Notes under the pieces: model-generated | Told to the model about the DNA's origin: nothing | Databases searched by the model: none | What the model saw: the letters and a program-made list of their open reading frames with translations, nothing else | Shown here: piece by piece, positions 48,975 through 57,244 of the stretch | Layout of the letters: each line of letters opens with the position of its first letter | Numbering within the stretch: position 1 is the stretch's first letter | Assembly (NCBI RefSeq): GCF_018100925.1 | Contig: NZ_JAGJEH010000003.1 | Location: forward strand, 496,001-560,000 | Source of the DNA: Pseudoalteromonas luteoviolacea | GTDB taxonomy: Bacteria > Pseudomonadota > Gammaproteobacteria > Enterobacterales > Alteromonadaceae | DNA: 64,000 nt | Direction of reading: 5' to 3' | Program-made: the position numbers and the translations under genes

Positions 48975-50354
48975 TTAAGCTTTGCGCCAAGTTGTTTTAC
49001 CTGCACTGTCTTCAAGTACTACGCCCAGAGCAGTTAATGCATCTCTCGCTTCATCAGCAGCAGCCCAATCTTTATTAGCTCGTGCCGTTTTGCGTTGCTC
49101 AATCAAAGCTTCAATTTTAGCGACTTCATCATCGTCTTGTTCGCCTTGTAAGAAACTCTCCGGCGTCTGTTGAGCGATACCTAATACTTCAGCTAATTTC
49201 ACCAAAATATACGCGTGCTCTCCTGCGGCTTTTGCATCTGAATCTTTTAACAAGTTCACTTCTTTCGCCAGCTCAAAAATGACAGGTAAAGCTTCAGGCG
49301 TATTAAAGTCATCATTCATAGCGGCTTCAAAACGCTCGGCGTATGCGTTGCCCGTCAGCTCAACTTCCACCAGCTCCACACCGCGCAGAGCCGTGTAGAT
49401 TCGCTCTAAAGAAGAGCGTGCTTGGTCTAAGTTTTCTTGTGAATAATTTAACTGGCTACGATAGTGACCGTTAATAAGGAAATAACGAACAGTCTCTCGG
49501 TCATACGCTTTTAATACTTCACGCACAGTAAAGAAATTGCCTAGAGATTTAGACATTTTTTCTTTGTTGACCTGCACCATGCCCGTGTGGATCCATGTAT
49601 TCACGTAGCAGCCATTATTTGCACAGCAAGACTGCGCAATTTCATTTTCGTGGTGCGGGAACTGTAGATCTGAACCACCACCATGAATATCAAATAAATC
49701 GCCTAAGTGCTTCGAGCTCATGGCACTACATTCAATGTGCCAACCAGGTCTGCCTTCTCCCCATGGTGATGTCCAAGATGGTTCGCCCGGCTTAGCTTTT
49801 TTCCACAATACAAAATCAAGTGGGTCATCTTTGCCTTCAGCAACTTCAACACGTGCACCTGCTTGCAACATATCTAGGTCTTGTTGCGATAGTTGGCCGT
49901 AATCTTTAAACGTTGAAACATCAAATAACACATCGCCGCTTTTTCCAACATAGGCATGCTTTTTAGCAATTAAGCGCTCAATCATTTCAATGATTTCATC
50001 CATATGGCCCGTTACTGTCGGCTCAATGTCAGCAGGTAGGATATTTAATGCTTCAAAATCATCGTGCATTGCTTTAGTCATACGCACGGTCAAATCGTTG
50101 ATCTCTTCATTATTCTCAGCAGCACGCTTGATAATTTTATCGTCTACATCTGTGATGTTACGTACATAAGTAACATCATAACCAAGGTAGCGAAAATAAC
50201 GGTTGATAACATCAAAAGATACATATGTGCGTGCATGTCCTACATGACAGAAATCATAGATTGTAATACCACACACATACATGCCGACTTTGCCTTCAAC
50301 AAGCGGTTTAAATTGTGACTTTTGACGTGTCAGTGTGTCGTATATCTGCAACAT
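48975..50354 (-). CDS. cysS: Cysteinyl-tRNA synthetase
   Basis: A 459-residue class I synthetase. The zinc-binding Cys in [21 protein letters not shown] adjoins the HIGH-type motif (HVGH). [39 protein letters not shown] supplies more zinc and substrate residues. The KMSKS loop is intact ([14 protein letters not shown]). Length is normal. It is divergent from ppiB, as in many gammaproteobacteria. Confidence 0.98.
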   Translation of the reverse strand: MLQIYDTLTRQKSQFKPLVEGKVGMYVCGITIYDFCHVGHARTYVSFDVINRYFRYLGYDVTYVRNITDVDDKIIKRAAENNEEINDLTVRMTKAMHDDFEALNILPADIEPTVTGHMDEIIEMIERLIAKKHAYVGKSGDVLFDVSTFKDYGQLSQQDLDMLQAGARVEVAEGKDDPLDFVLWKKAKPGEPSWTSPWGEGRPGWHIECSAMSSKHLGDLFDIHGGGSDLQFPHHENEIAQSCCANNGCYVNTWIHTGMVQVNKEKMSKSLGNFFTVREVLKAYDRETVRYFLINGHYRSQLNYSQENLDQARSSLERIYTALRGVELVEVELTGNAYAERFEAAMNDDFNTPEALPVIFELAKEVNLLKDSDAKAAGEHAYILVKLAEVLGIAQQTPESFLQGEQDDDEVAKIEALIEQRKTARANKDWAAADEARDALTALGVVLEDSAGKTTWRKA

Positions 50355-50561
50355 GTAGTGATTTTCCTAAATTCGAGTTTGAAACCTTTGCATCATATCA
50401 CTTGAAAAAGCTCGCCACCACTGTAAAAAGGCGAATTTTACCCTATCTAGGTAACAAAAATTAAACAGTAAAACTGTCAAAGTTATTTCAACACTTTGTA
50501 GTTCAGCAGATGTACTATAAAATAGCGTTTTAATCTAATTATTGTAATTCAAGGACCCATT

Positions 50562-51056
50562 ATGGTTGTTTTACAAACAAACTTCGGCGAAATCAAAATC
50601 GCACTATTTGAAAAAGAAGCTCCAGCAACCGTTGCAAACTTCAAAAAATACGTTGAAAGTGGTTTCTACAACGGCACCATCTTTCACCGCGTAATTGATG
50701 GTTTCATGATCCAAGGTGGTGGTTTTGAGTCTGGCATGAGCCAAAAAGAAGTTGAGGCGCCAATTCAAAATGAAGCAAACAATGGACTTACAAACAAAGT
50801 TGGTACTCTGGCTATGGCACGTACGCCAGATCCACACTCGGCGACAGCGCAGTTTTTCATTAACGTAAATGACAATGACTTCCTAAACTTCTCTAGCGAG
50901 ACATCGCAAGGGTGGGGCTATTGCGTTTTTGCCGAAGTCGTTGAAGGTATGGACGTTGTCAACAAGATTAAAGGTGTTGCAACAGGTTCATCGGGTTTTC
51001 ACCAAGACGTACCACTGGAAGATGTCATCATCGAAAGTGCGTCTATCACTGAATAA
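50562..51056 (+). CDS. ppiB: Cyclophilin-type peptidyl-prolyl isomerase PpiB
   Basis: A 164-residue cytosolic cyclophilin without a signal peptide. The catalytic Arg lies in [45 protein letters not shown] and [20 protein letters not shown] complete the active site. AAGGA precedes the ATG. lpxH begins 53 bases later on the same strand, a conserved pairing. Confidence 0.97.
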   Translation: MVVLQTNFGEIKIALFEKEAPATVANFKKYVESGFYNGTIFHRVIDGFMIQGGGFESGMSQKEVEAPIQNEANNGLTNKVGTLAMARTPDPHSATAQFFINVNDNDFLNFSSETSQGWGYCVFAEVVEGMDVVNKIKGVATGSSGFHQDVPLEDVIIESASITE

Positions 51057-51109
51057 TCCCGACTTTGCAATTTGAGCGCTGCGGCGCTCTTATTCACACA
51101 AGAGACACC

Positions 51110-51832
51110 ATGCGCAAGACCTACTTTATTTCTGATCTCCATCTAACCGAACACCGGCCTGATATCACCAATGCTTTTTACGCTTTCTTGGATACTCACA
51201 TAGACAGTGATGTGGACGCTTTATATATTTTGGGGGACTTCTTCGAAGTATGGATCGGGGATGATGAAGGCGATCCGCTCGCGTTAGCAATTGCTAAAAA
51301 GCTCAAGGCAATCAGTGATAGTAATGTAAGTATTTACTTCATCCACGGTAATCGCGACTTTTTAGTTGGTGAACACTACGCGAAATTATGCGGTATGACG
51401 TTGCTGCCAGAACAAGCTGTTATTGATTTGTATGGTACCCCAACGCTTATTCTTCACGGTGACGAAATGTGCACCCAAGACACTGAGTACCAAAAGTTTC
51501 GTAAAAAGAGCCGAGGGTGGTGGTGGCCAAGACTCATGCTTTCTATGCCACTTTGGTATCGTCGCAGAGTTGCAAAAAATGCCCGAGCTAAAAGTAAACT
51601 CAATCAACAAGGTAAAGCTCCAAGTATTCTTGACGTAACCGATGATGCTGTCACCAATATGTTCGAGAAGTACCATGTTCAGCATATGATCCATGGCCAT
51701 ACACATCGACCGAAAGTACACAGAAGTCAAACTAAAACGAGAACGGTTCTGGGAGATTGGTATAGCCAAAGCTCGTATTTACTTGTGACTGAACAGTCTC
51801 AGTCCTTGGAGCAACATGAATTTAGCAAGTAA
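51110..51832 (+). CDS. lpxH: UDP-2,3-diacylglucosamine diphosphatase LpxH
   Basis: A 240-residue metallophosphoesterase that makes lipid X in lipid A synthesis at the inner face of the cytoplasmic membrane. All metal motifs are present: SDLHLTEHRPDIT, LGDFFEVWIGDD, HGNRDFLVG, LHGDEMCTQD and IHGHTHRPKVH. I chose the ATG at 51110, just before RKTYFISDLHL, with an AGAGAC site; the frame is open further upstream. Last core gene before the exopolysaccharide locus. Confidence 0.97.
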   Translation: MRKTYFISDLHLTEHRPDITNAFYAFLDTHIDSDVDALYILGDFFEVWIGDDEGDPLALAIAKKLKAISDSNVSIYFIHGNRDFLVGEHYAKLCGMTLLPEQAVIDLYGTPTLILHGDEMCTQDTEYQKFRKKSRGWWWPRLMLSMPLWYRRRVAKNARAKSKLNQQGKAPSILDVTDDAVTNMFEKYHVQHMIHGHTHRPKVHRSQTKTRTVLGDWYSQSSYLLVTEQSQSLEQHEFSK

Positions 51833-51867
51833 AGTACTGAAGTACTCTACTCACTAACCTTGGTTAC

Positions 51868-52791
51868 CTATGCCGCTTTTGAGAATATTGCCATTGGCGC
51901 TGAAATCAATTTATATAAGCTCCAATGAATTGGTTTAGTACGTGATACCGGGTGCGAAAGTAACTGCGCCGCATAATCGTAAGAACCATGTTTGATATGG
52001 CGTTTAGCCAAATCACAAATATGCGCACCAACATACTTCAACACCATAGGTTTTAACCGTGCTGTAATCCGCCCTTCAGCCACATCGCACAGTAAACGCT
52101 CAGCGAATGGGCACAGCTCTTTTGGTGGTGCTTTATCACATGCACTGTTTTGCGTACCTTGAAAATAAAAGCTCTCTATCAACGGGGAATATGCAATACG
52201 AGCGTATAGCGCAAAATTAACATAAAAACTCTGGTCCTCACCCATCCATTCACCGCGAGGAAATCCACCTAAATCTCTAAACGTTGATTTCCTTACGACG
52301 ATGCTAGACATCGTAAATGGCAAGTCTCCACTTGCTGCTACCTCAAAATAATTATCCATTTCGTAACCATTTGCATCCCATTTGGTTAAGGCTATTTTCG
52401 CATCTTGATAATCACTATCACCGTAAACTTTTTGATAGCGCGTTGCATATAGCCCCATTTCAGGGTATTGCTCGATGAGTGCAGCAATACGACTTAAGAA
52501 AAAGGGAGACCAAGTATCATCCGCATCTAAAAATGCAATAAACTCATTACTCGCAAGGTTGGCACCGGCATTTCGCGCTTCAGATACACCTTGGTTAACT
52601 TGTGTAACCAATTTGATATTCGCGATTTTTAAGCCATTGACAATATCCGCGCTACCATCAGTTGAACCATCATCGATAATGATAATTTCGTCAGCTTGAT
52701 GGCTTTGAGCAACGACACTGTTTATTGCGCGCTCTATGCAATCACGCTTATTGTACAGAGGGATGACAACTGAGAATTTGATGCTGTTCAT
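51868..52791 (-). CDS. Family 2 glycosyltransferase
   Basis: A roughly 307-residue cytosolic GT-A enzyme with FSVVIPLYNKRDCIERAINSVVAQ, the nucleotide-binding DDGSTDGSADIV, the metal-binding DADD (FIAFLDADDTW) and a later GEDQSF acidic motif. No membrane helix is obvious. The ATG at 52791 has GGAG eight bases upstream; one two codons earlier is too close. Its start lies 44 bases inside the end of the pyruvyl transferase gene, so the two are translationally linked. Sugar donor and acceptor are unknown; a role in the local exopolysaccharide is inferred. Confidence 0.92.
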   Translation of the reverse strand: MNSIKFSVVIPLYNKRDCIERAINSVVAQSHQADEIIIIDDGSTDGSADIVNGLKIANIKLVTQVNQGVSEARNAGANLASNEFIAFLDADDTWSPFFLSRIAALIEQYPEMGLYATRYQKVYGDSDYQDAKIALTKWDANGYEMDNYFEVAASGDLPFTMSSIVVRKSTFRDLGGFPRGEWMGEDQSFYVNFALYARIAYSPLIESFYFQGTQNSACDKAPPKELCPFAERLLCDVAEGRITARLKPMVLKYVGAHICDLAKRHIKHGSYDYAAQLLSHPVSRTKPIHWSLYKLISAPMAIFSKAA

Positions 52792-53887
52792 ATTCATTGC
52801 TCCAATTATTCATTGATAAAGCGACCGCTTGCTCTACGGGTAATGTTGGTGAAATACACTGCCCTGAAACGACTTGATTGGTGATATTGATAACGTCTAG
52901 AGGTTCATAGCTGTTGGCATCAAATTGATATAAATCTGCCATACCTATTTGATTCGACCACTGCTTACATTTGCTATGGTATTGCAAACTGATAAAGGGG
53001 GTATTAACCATGTAAGCATACACAGCAGCGTGCAACCTCATTCCTATCACAGCTTTAAACATCGCCATACTTTGCAATAGACGCAACGGGTTCACCGTGT
53101 AACGAATGCGTTTTACCGGCACATAGCTAGGTATCTTGCGTAAGATTTGTTCGTGAACATTGTTATCACCCAAGGTGCCATGGTCATTAAAATCGACCAA
53201 GTAAACATCTTCACGTGTCATCTCCCATATGGCTGTGACCAACTTGACTGCCTTTCGTATCCTAGCCCGCTCGCTGACAACATCAGCTTCACCAAATGCA
53301 TTGATAGCCTGCTGGCAAAAATTAAAAGCAACTCCCCGACGCTCGATAGATTGAATCGCATTGCCGAAGTAATGTAGAAGTGAAGGCGCTAAATCAAATG
53401 TCTGAGCGATATTCGCAGTAGGTGCAATCGACTTAGCAATATCTAAGCTTTGTGCATCGCGGACTCCGATAAAATGACATTTGTTTAAAAACTTCGCGCA
53501 CTGTTTTTCATCTGCCGTCGTCTTAAATGCCTCAATCCCAACGCCCACGGCATAACTCGACTCTTTACCGCAGAGCGAAATCATATGACATTTTTGTGCG
53601 ATATCTCGACTTGAGTGCAGTACTGAGCCACCTCCAAATACAATTTTCTTCGCGCCATAAGCTCTTTGATAATGGGTCAATCTTTGATGACCTCGAAATA
53701 ACATAGGGGCTTGGCCTTGCACATCAAGTTGCCTAACCAGACCATATTGATTACTCGCATTAACCGCAATATTGCTGCTGCCAAATGCTCTCTTGGCCCC
53801 CTCAATGCTTGCTAACATCAGCGCATCGTCTCCGCTGTTGCGCATGCCGTAGTAACCAACAACATAGGTGTCGTGTTTGCTCTGCAT
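52748..53887 (-). CDS. Polysaccharide pyruvyl transferase family protein
   Basis: A 379-residue protein with the family pattern: N-terminal VVGYYGMRNSGDDALMLASIEGAKRAF, KIVFGGGSVLHSS, FIGVRDAQSLDIAKS and a later MRLHAAVYAYMVNTPFISLQYHSKCKQW. Such enzymes add ketal pyruvate to sugars of exopolysaccharides, giving negative charge. A sigma-54 promoter lies about 35 bases upstream. It is separated by a terminator from the sugar transferase operon, so it begins a separate two-gene unit with the GT2 gene. Confidence 0.93.
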   Translation of the reverse strand: MQSKHDTYVVGYYGMRNSGDDALMLASIEGAKRAFGSSNIAVNASNQYGLVRQLDVQGQAPMLFRGHQRLTHYQRAYGAKKIVFGGGSVLHSSRDIAQKCHMISLCGKESSYAVGVGIEAFKTTADEKQCAKFLNKCHFIGVRDAQSLDIAKSIAPTANIAQTFDLAPSLLHYFGNAIQSIERRGVAFNFCQQAINAFGEADVVSERARIRKAVKLVTAIWEMTREDVYLVDFNDHGTLGDNNVHEQILRKIPSYVPVKRIRYTVNPLRLLQSMAMFKAVIGMRLHAAVYAYMVNTPFISLQYHSKCKQWSNQIGMADLYQFDANSYEPLDVINITNQVVSGQCISPTLPVEQAVALSMNNWSNEYEQHQILSCHPSVQ

Positions 53888-53921
53888 GTGTTACTCCCAA
53901 CTCTGTGTATATAACTAGATA

Positions 53922-53939
53922 TTGCAGGTGCTATGCCAA
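53922..53939 (-). promoter_or_regulatory. Sigma-54 promoter of the pyruvyl transferase unit
   Basis: On the minus strand TTGGCATAGCACCTGCAA: GG, ten bases, GC, with TTGGCA and TGCAA fitting the -24/-12 consensus. It sits 35 bases before the start codon. Upstream lie TTTGCAG (54022-54028) and the palindrome TGCAATATGCA (54037-54047), at enhancer distance. Confidence 0.75.
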
Positions 53940-54021
53940 AACAAAATTAAAAATATAAACATTAATAATCAACAAGTTAAAACCAAGGAGTGTTAAATTT
54001 TAGGGGTTTTCAATATGAAAA

Positions 54022-54047
54022 TTTGCAGAACGAAAATGCAATATGCA
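54022..54047. promoter_or_regulatory. Candidate enhancer site, TTTGCA type, upstream of pyruvyl transferase
   Basis: TTTGCAG followed nine bases later by the palindrome TGCAATATGCA. The position is 83-108 bases beyond the -24 element. The same half-site occurs upstream of the other four sigma-54 promoters of this locus. Confidence 0.45.
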
Positions 54048-54060
54048 GGGATTTTTAAAA

Positions 54061-54089
54061 TAAAAAAGCCAGTAAACGTCTTACTGGCT
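54061..54089 (-). terminator. Terminator after the sugar transferase gene
   Basis: AGCCAGTAA (54067-54075), loop ACGTC, TTACTGGCT (54081-54089), followed leftward by TTTTTTATT. It starts 24 bases after the stop codon of the sugar transferase. Confidence 0.9.
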
Positions 54090-54112
54090 GGGTAAAGTGA
54101 AGGGATTGAAAT

Positions 54113-54802
54113 TTAATATGCACCTTTTGCACCTACTACGCATGGTACCGTTTTTAGTAAAATCTTAACGTCGCTCATGATGCTCTGTTCAACAATATAC
54201 TGTTCGTCTAATTGCACTTGCTGCTCAAACGTCGTATCTGCACGACCTGTTACTTGCCAAAGACCTGTTAGACCTTGCTCTGAGTTTAAGCGCGACAGTT
54301 GTGCTGGTTTGTATTGTGCCACTTCCATTTCTAGAGCAGGTCTTGGGCCGATCAACATCATGTCGCCTCTTACTACATTCAGTAACTGTGGTAGCTCATC
54401 AATCGAATATTTACGAATGAAGCGGCCGATGCAAGTAATACGAGGGTCATGAATGTACTTTTGACATACCCCCTCTCTAGCACTGTCTTTTTGATCAGGC
54501 GCTTGGAAACGCGGGTCGTCTTGCATATACATTGAACGGAACTTGTACATAGTGAAACGACGACCAAATTTACCCACTCTAGTTTGACGAAATACTACAG
54601 GGCCTTTGCTTTCTAGTTTGATTGCTAACATCAGTAGCAATAGCAGAGGGCTAATAGCCAATAAACCGAGTGCAGCAACCGTTCTTTGGAACCACACTGG
54701 AATGCCATGGTGAACACCGTCAATATGGTGCTTAGTTACTTTGTTCGCAGCTTGAGCTGATGCAGTTGTCACGTTTGTCGCAATTTTAGTTGTGATATCC
54801 AT
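54113..54802 (-). CDS. Initiating sugar transferase (polyprenyl-phosphate glycosyl-1-phosphate transferase)
   Basis: A 229-residue member of the bacterial sugar transferase family. These load the first sugar phosphate onto undecaprenyl phosphate to start repeat-unit synthesis. It has one membrane or re-entrant helix (TVAALGLLAISPLLLLLMLAIKLES) and the catalytic core VFRQTRVGKFGRRFTMYKFRSM, RKYSIDELPQLLNVVRGDMMLIGPRPALEMEV and GLTGLWQVTGR. It lacks the large N-terminal domain of WcaJ-type proteins, so it is the short PglC/PssY-like form. It begins two bases after the WecG/TagA gene. Confidence 0.94.
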   Translation of the reverse strand: MDITTKIATNVTTASAQAANKVTKHHIDGVHHGIPVWFQRTVAALGLLAISPLLLLLMLAIKLESKGPVVFRQTRVGKFGRRFTMYKFRSMYMQDDPRFQAPDQKDSAREGVCQKYIHDPRITCIGRFIRKYSIDELPQLLNVVRGDMMLIGPRPALEMEVAQYKPAQLSRLNSEQGLTGLWQVTGRADTTFEQQVQLDEQYIVEQSIMSDVKILLKTVPCVVGAKGAY

Positions 54803-54804
54803 GA

Positions 54805-56061
54805 TTAAAGCCCTCTGATAGATTGTTTTAAAATGAAAACTCGGAATAAGAACACTGGGTTGCCAATGACATAGCGATTGAACTTGGTTTTAGGTTCTTG
54901 CATTAAGCGCCAAACCCACTCTAAGCCCAATTCACGCATCCAGAGCGGCGCTCTTGGTATTGCCCCAGAAAAGAAGTCAAATAAGCCACCTACTGCCAAT
55001 GCACACTGGCAATTTAAACGATGTTTGTTTTTAGCAAGCCATAGTTCCTGGCGAGGTGAGCCAAGAGCCACCAGCAAAATAGTCGCTCCGCTTTGATTAA
55101 TTTGCTCGATAATGTCGTCATCACTGTTAAAATACCCGTGATGCGCGCCGCGAATGTCTAAGCCTACATATTGTTTTTGCAATGACTCACCTGCTTTTTG
55201 GGCAACACCTTCTTTTGCGCCTAGCAAAAAGAAAGACTGTTTTGTCTGTACAGCTTGCTCGCATAGTAGGGGCAGCATATCTGTGCCGTTGATGTTGTCC
55301 GCCAAATCGATGCCTGAATGCTGCGCTGCGATCCGCATGCCTGATCCGTCTACGAAGTTCTTGTCACTGCCGCAAAGTGTACTGTGTAGTTCGATGTTGT
55401 TAGCCGCTAAATTGATTGAGTTAACGTTCAGGAAGTATCCAACACGACATTTTGTCTGTGACTGTTCATTTTGACATACCCAATCAATTGCATCGTGCAT
55501 CTTGGTGTTGGCGAACGGTATACCAAACATGTGGCTTTCCGCCTGTTTGCTACCGCCTTTTTTGTACAGCGTTTTGCACATAACTAGCTTCATAACCATC
55601 AATGCATCTTGAATACAATTTTGCTGCGTTTGGGCCTCAAGCAGCGTTAGCTCATCACTCACAACTAGACCTGTGGCATTATGTAGCTGCAAACAATCAT
55701 ATAACCCGGCTTTCTCGCACGGCGATTTAAACCGTTTCACGTTTGGAATTGATGTTGTGCCGCGAATAATGGGCGTGCCCACAAAATGAACTTGGCCCAA
55801 CGCAACATTAATTAAATTAGCGCTTGATTTGAAAAGGCCAACTTGCCAGCGATAAAGCGCTACTACATCTCCGCCGACATCTATCCAGTTTTCACTTTTG
55901 AGTGGTGCTTTAAAAAAAAGCACTGCAAGTAGTGTGTTCAGTAAATACAGTGGTAATAAAGCGAACATCAAAACCAATGCAAACGTAGATCTAATTGCAG
56001 TACGTGTTGCATTTGTTTTGCCTGTCGATGCAGTTGTATGTTTTTTGGTCTGAGCAGCCAT
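54805..56061 (-). CDS. WecG/TagA/CpsF-family glycosyltransferase with N-terminal membrane region
   Basis: A 418-residue protein. The C-terminal 240 residues are a typical WecG/TagA (GT26) domain: DGSGMRIAAQHSGIDLADNINGTDMLPLLCEQA, FFLLGAKEGVAQKAGESL, LLVALGSPRQELWL, VGGLFDFFSGAIPRAPLWMRELGLEWVWRLMQEP. The first about 160 residues include one membrane helix (IRSTFALVLMFALLPLYLLNTLLAVLFF) and an unrecognised segment, longer than in the usual family member. It probably adds the second sugar to the lipid-linked unit. A near-perfect sigma-54 promoter lies 35 bases upstream and GGAGGT precedes the ATG. Confidence 0.93.
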   Translation of the reverse strand: MAAQTKKHTTASTGKTNATRTAIRSTFALVLMFALLPLYLLNTLLAVLFFKAPLKSENWIDVGGDVVALYRWQVGLFKSSANLINVALGQVHFVGTPIIRGTTSIPNVKRFKSPCEKAGLYDCLQLHNATGLVVSDELTLLEAQTQQNCIQDALMVMKLVMCKTLYKKGGSKQAESHMFGIPFANTKMHDAIDWVCQNEQSQTKCRVGYFLNVNSINLAANNIELHSTLCGSDKNFVDGSGMRIAAQHSGIDLADNINGTDMLPLLCEQAVQTKQSFFLLGAKEGVAQKAGESLQKQYVGLDIRGAHHGYFNSDDDIIEQINQSGATILLVALGSPRQELWLAKNKHRLNCQCALAVGGLFDFFSGAIPRAPLWMRELGLEWVWRLMQEPKTKFNRYVIGNPVFLFRVFILKQSIRGL

Positions 56062-56095
56062 GTTACTACCTCCATAATCTTTGATGTAGAGGTAA

Positions 56096-56113
56096 TTGCG
56101 AGGACTGTGCCAA
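56096..56113 (-). promoter_or_regulatory. Sigma-54 promoter of the WecG/sugar-transferase unit
   Basis: On the minus strand TTGGCACAGTCCTCGCAA: GG, ten bases, GC, with a full TTGGCAC -24 element. This is the best match among the promoters of the locus. A TTTGCAAA motif (56193-56200) lies 80-87 bases upstream. Confidence 0.82.
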
Positions 56114-56262
56114 ATGAAATGAAAAATTTAAAGTGTTGAATTAAATGAATTTAATCTCATTTTACAATTTTCTATTGAATAGAGTTTTTTAATTTGCAAA
56201 GCACAACGAGAAGTCATTTTTAATATAAAAAACACGAACCGGCTTACAGCTACACTTCTTAG

Positions 56263-57006
56263 TTACTTACTAAATTGCGGATAAATACGACGTACTCTGT
56301 TAAATAGCGCCGGCAATTTACGATTAACGACTGAGAGTTTTTTACCTTGTTGCTGGGTATCATTGAGATCGCACTTAAGAAGCATCTTACTCACTTTAAA
56401 AATGATTTTATGGACCATTTTATCAAAAAAGCTATTTTTCAAAGGGCCATAATTAAAGTGACGGATATAATCCTTCATGTCTTTCGAGTGCGTATTATTC
56501 CATTTATCAGAAATCAACTGAAACCCAGAGGAGCTTTTCGCAAAGTGCGCCACATGGCCATTTTCTCCCCAGCCAATCCCTTGCGACTCTGCTACTGGGG
56601 TTTCAATCGCACCAAGTACTTGTTCAAACCATTTTATCGCTGCCGGTGTATTACGTACTAACATCACACCGGAATTAATTTCTCCACTAAAACCATGAGC
56701 CATATAAATGAACTTACCTGCCACGAAAAGCGATCCTAATTGTGGGCAATCGTCTTGTATGAATGCATCAGCATCAACAAACAGCACATTATTATAACCA
56801 GCTTGCAACGCTGCTTTTAATAGTAAAAGCTTAAGCCAGCAGCACTCTACCCCTAACGAGGTAAATAGTGGCCGAGTGATAACCACATAGTCATAGCCCA
56901 TTTTTTTTGCGTATTGCTTTTGGCTTTTTATACAGTGGCTATAACGCCATTGGTAGCCATTTAATGCAACGCTAAATACCAGAGTCTCACTTTTATTCTT
57001 TATCAC
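56263..57006 (-). CDS. Glycosyltransferase-like protein (GT34/GMA12-type fold)
   Basis: A 247-residue protein with a nucleotide-sugar GT-A layout: SVALNGYQWRYSHCIKSQKQYAKKMGYDYVVITRP, then YNNVLFVDADAFIQDD with a DxD-like motif, FSGEINSGVMLVRNTPAAIKWFEQVL and GWGENGHVAHFA. This resembles the galactosyl transferase GMA12/MNN10 group, but the assignment is from pattern only. The start is a GTG with AAGGAG seven bases before. No clear sigma-54 element was found for it. It is transcribed leftward and divergent from the LruC-domain gene. Confidence 0.8.
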   Translation of the reverse strand: MIKNKSETLVFSVALNGYQWRYSHCIKSQKQYAKKMGYDYVVITRPLFTSLGVECCWLKLLLLKAALQAGYNNVLFVDADAFIQDDCPQLGSLFVAGKFIYMAHGFSGEINSGVMLVRNTPAAIKWFEQVLGAIETPVAESQGIGWGENGHVAHFAKSSSGFQLISDKWNNTHSKDMKDYIRHFNYGPLKNSFFDKMVHKIIFKVSKMLLKCDLNDTQQQGKKLSVVNRKLPALFNRVRRIYPQFSK

Positions 57007-57047
57007 TTACTACTCCTTAATATGATTTCGCGCTTTTTTAAAATAAA

Positions 57048-57126
57048 GCAAACTCAGCCTTAGTTTGCATAAAAAATATTTTTTTCATTTTAAAAAATCT
57101 AAAAAATATGCATATGAATTTGCAAA
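57048..57126. promoter_or_regulatory. Candidate enhancer sites upstream of the LruC-domain gene
   Basis: A perfect inverted repeat GCAAACT-N7-AGTTTGC (57048-57068) continues into TTTGCATAA, and TTTGCAAAA lies at 57119-57127. These are 62-140 bases before the -24 element at 57188 and share the half-site seen upstream of the other sigma-54 promoters of the locus. Confidence 0.45.
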
Positions 57127-57187
57127 AAATAGGCTCTAAAACGCACACTAAAAACCATATATCATTGTAATATAATGAATTAATATT

Positions 57188-57205
57188 TTGGCATGGTTGC
57201 TGCTC
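57188..57205 (+). promoter_or_regulatory. Sigma-54 promoter of the LruC-domain gene
   Basis: TTGGCATGGTTGCTGCTC: GG at 57190-57191, ten bases, GC at 57202-57203. It lies about 40 bases before the start codon of the secreted LruC-domain protein. Confidence 0.75.
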
Positions 57206-57244
57206 ACGTGTACTTAACTTATTCGAAAACAAGGTCTACACGTT

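Noticed and set aside
57007..57140. A sigma-54 promoter for the leftward glycosyltransferase at 56263-57006
   Set aside because: The nearest candidates have GG-N8-GC or AG in place of GG, so spacing or sequence fails.
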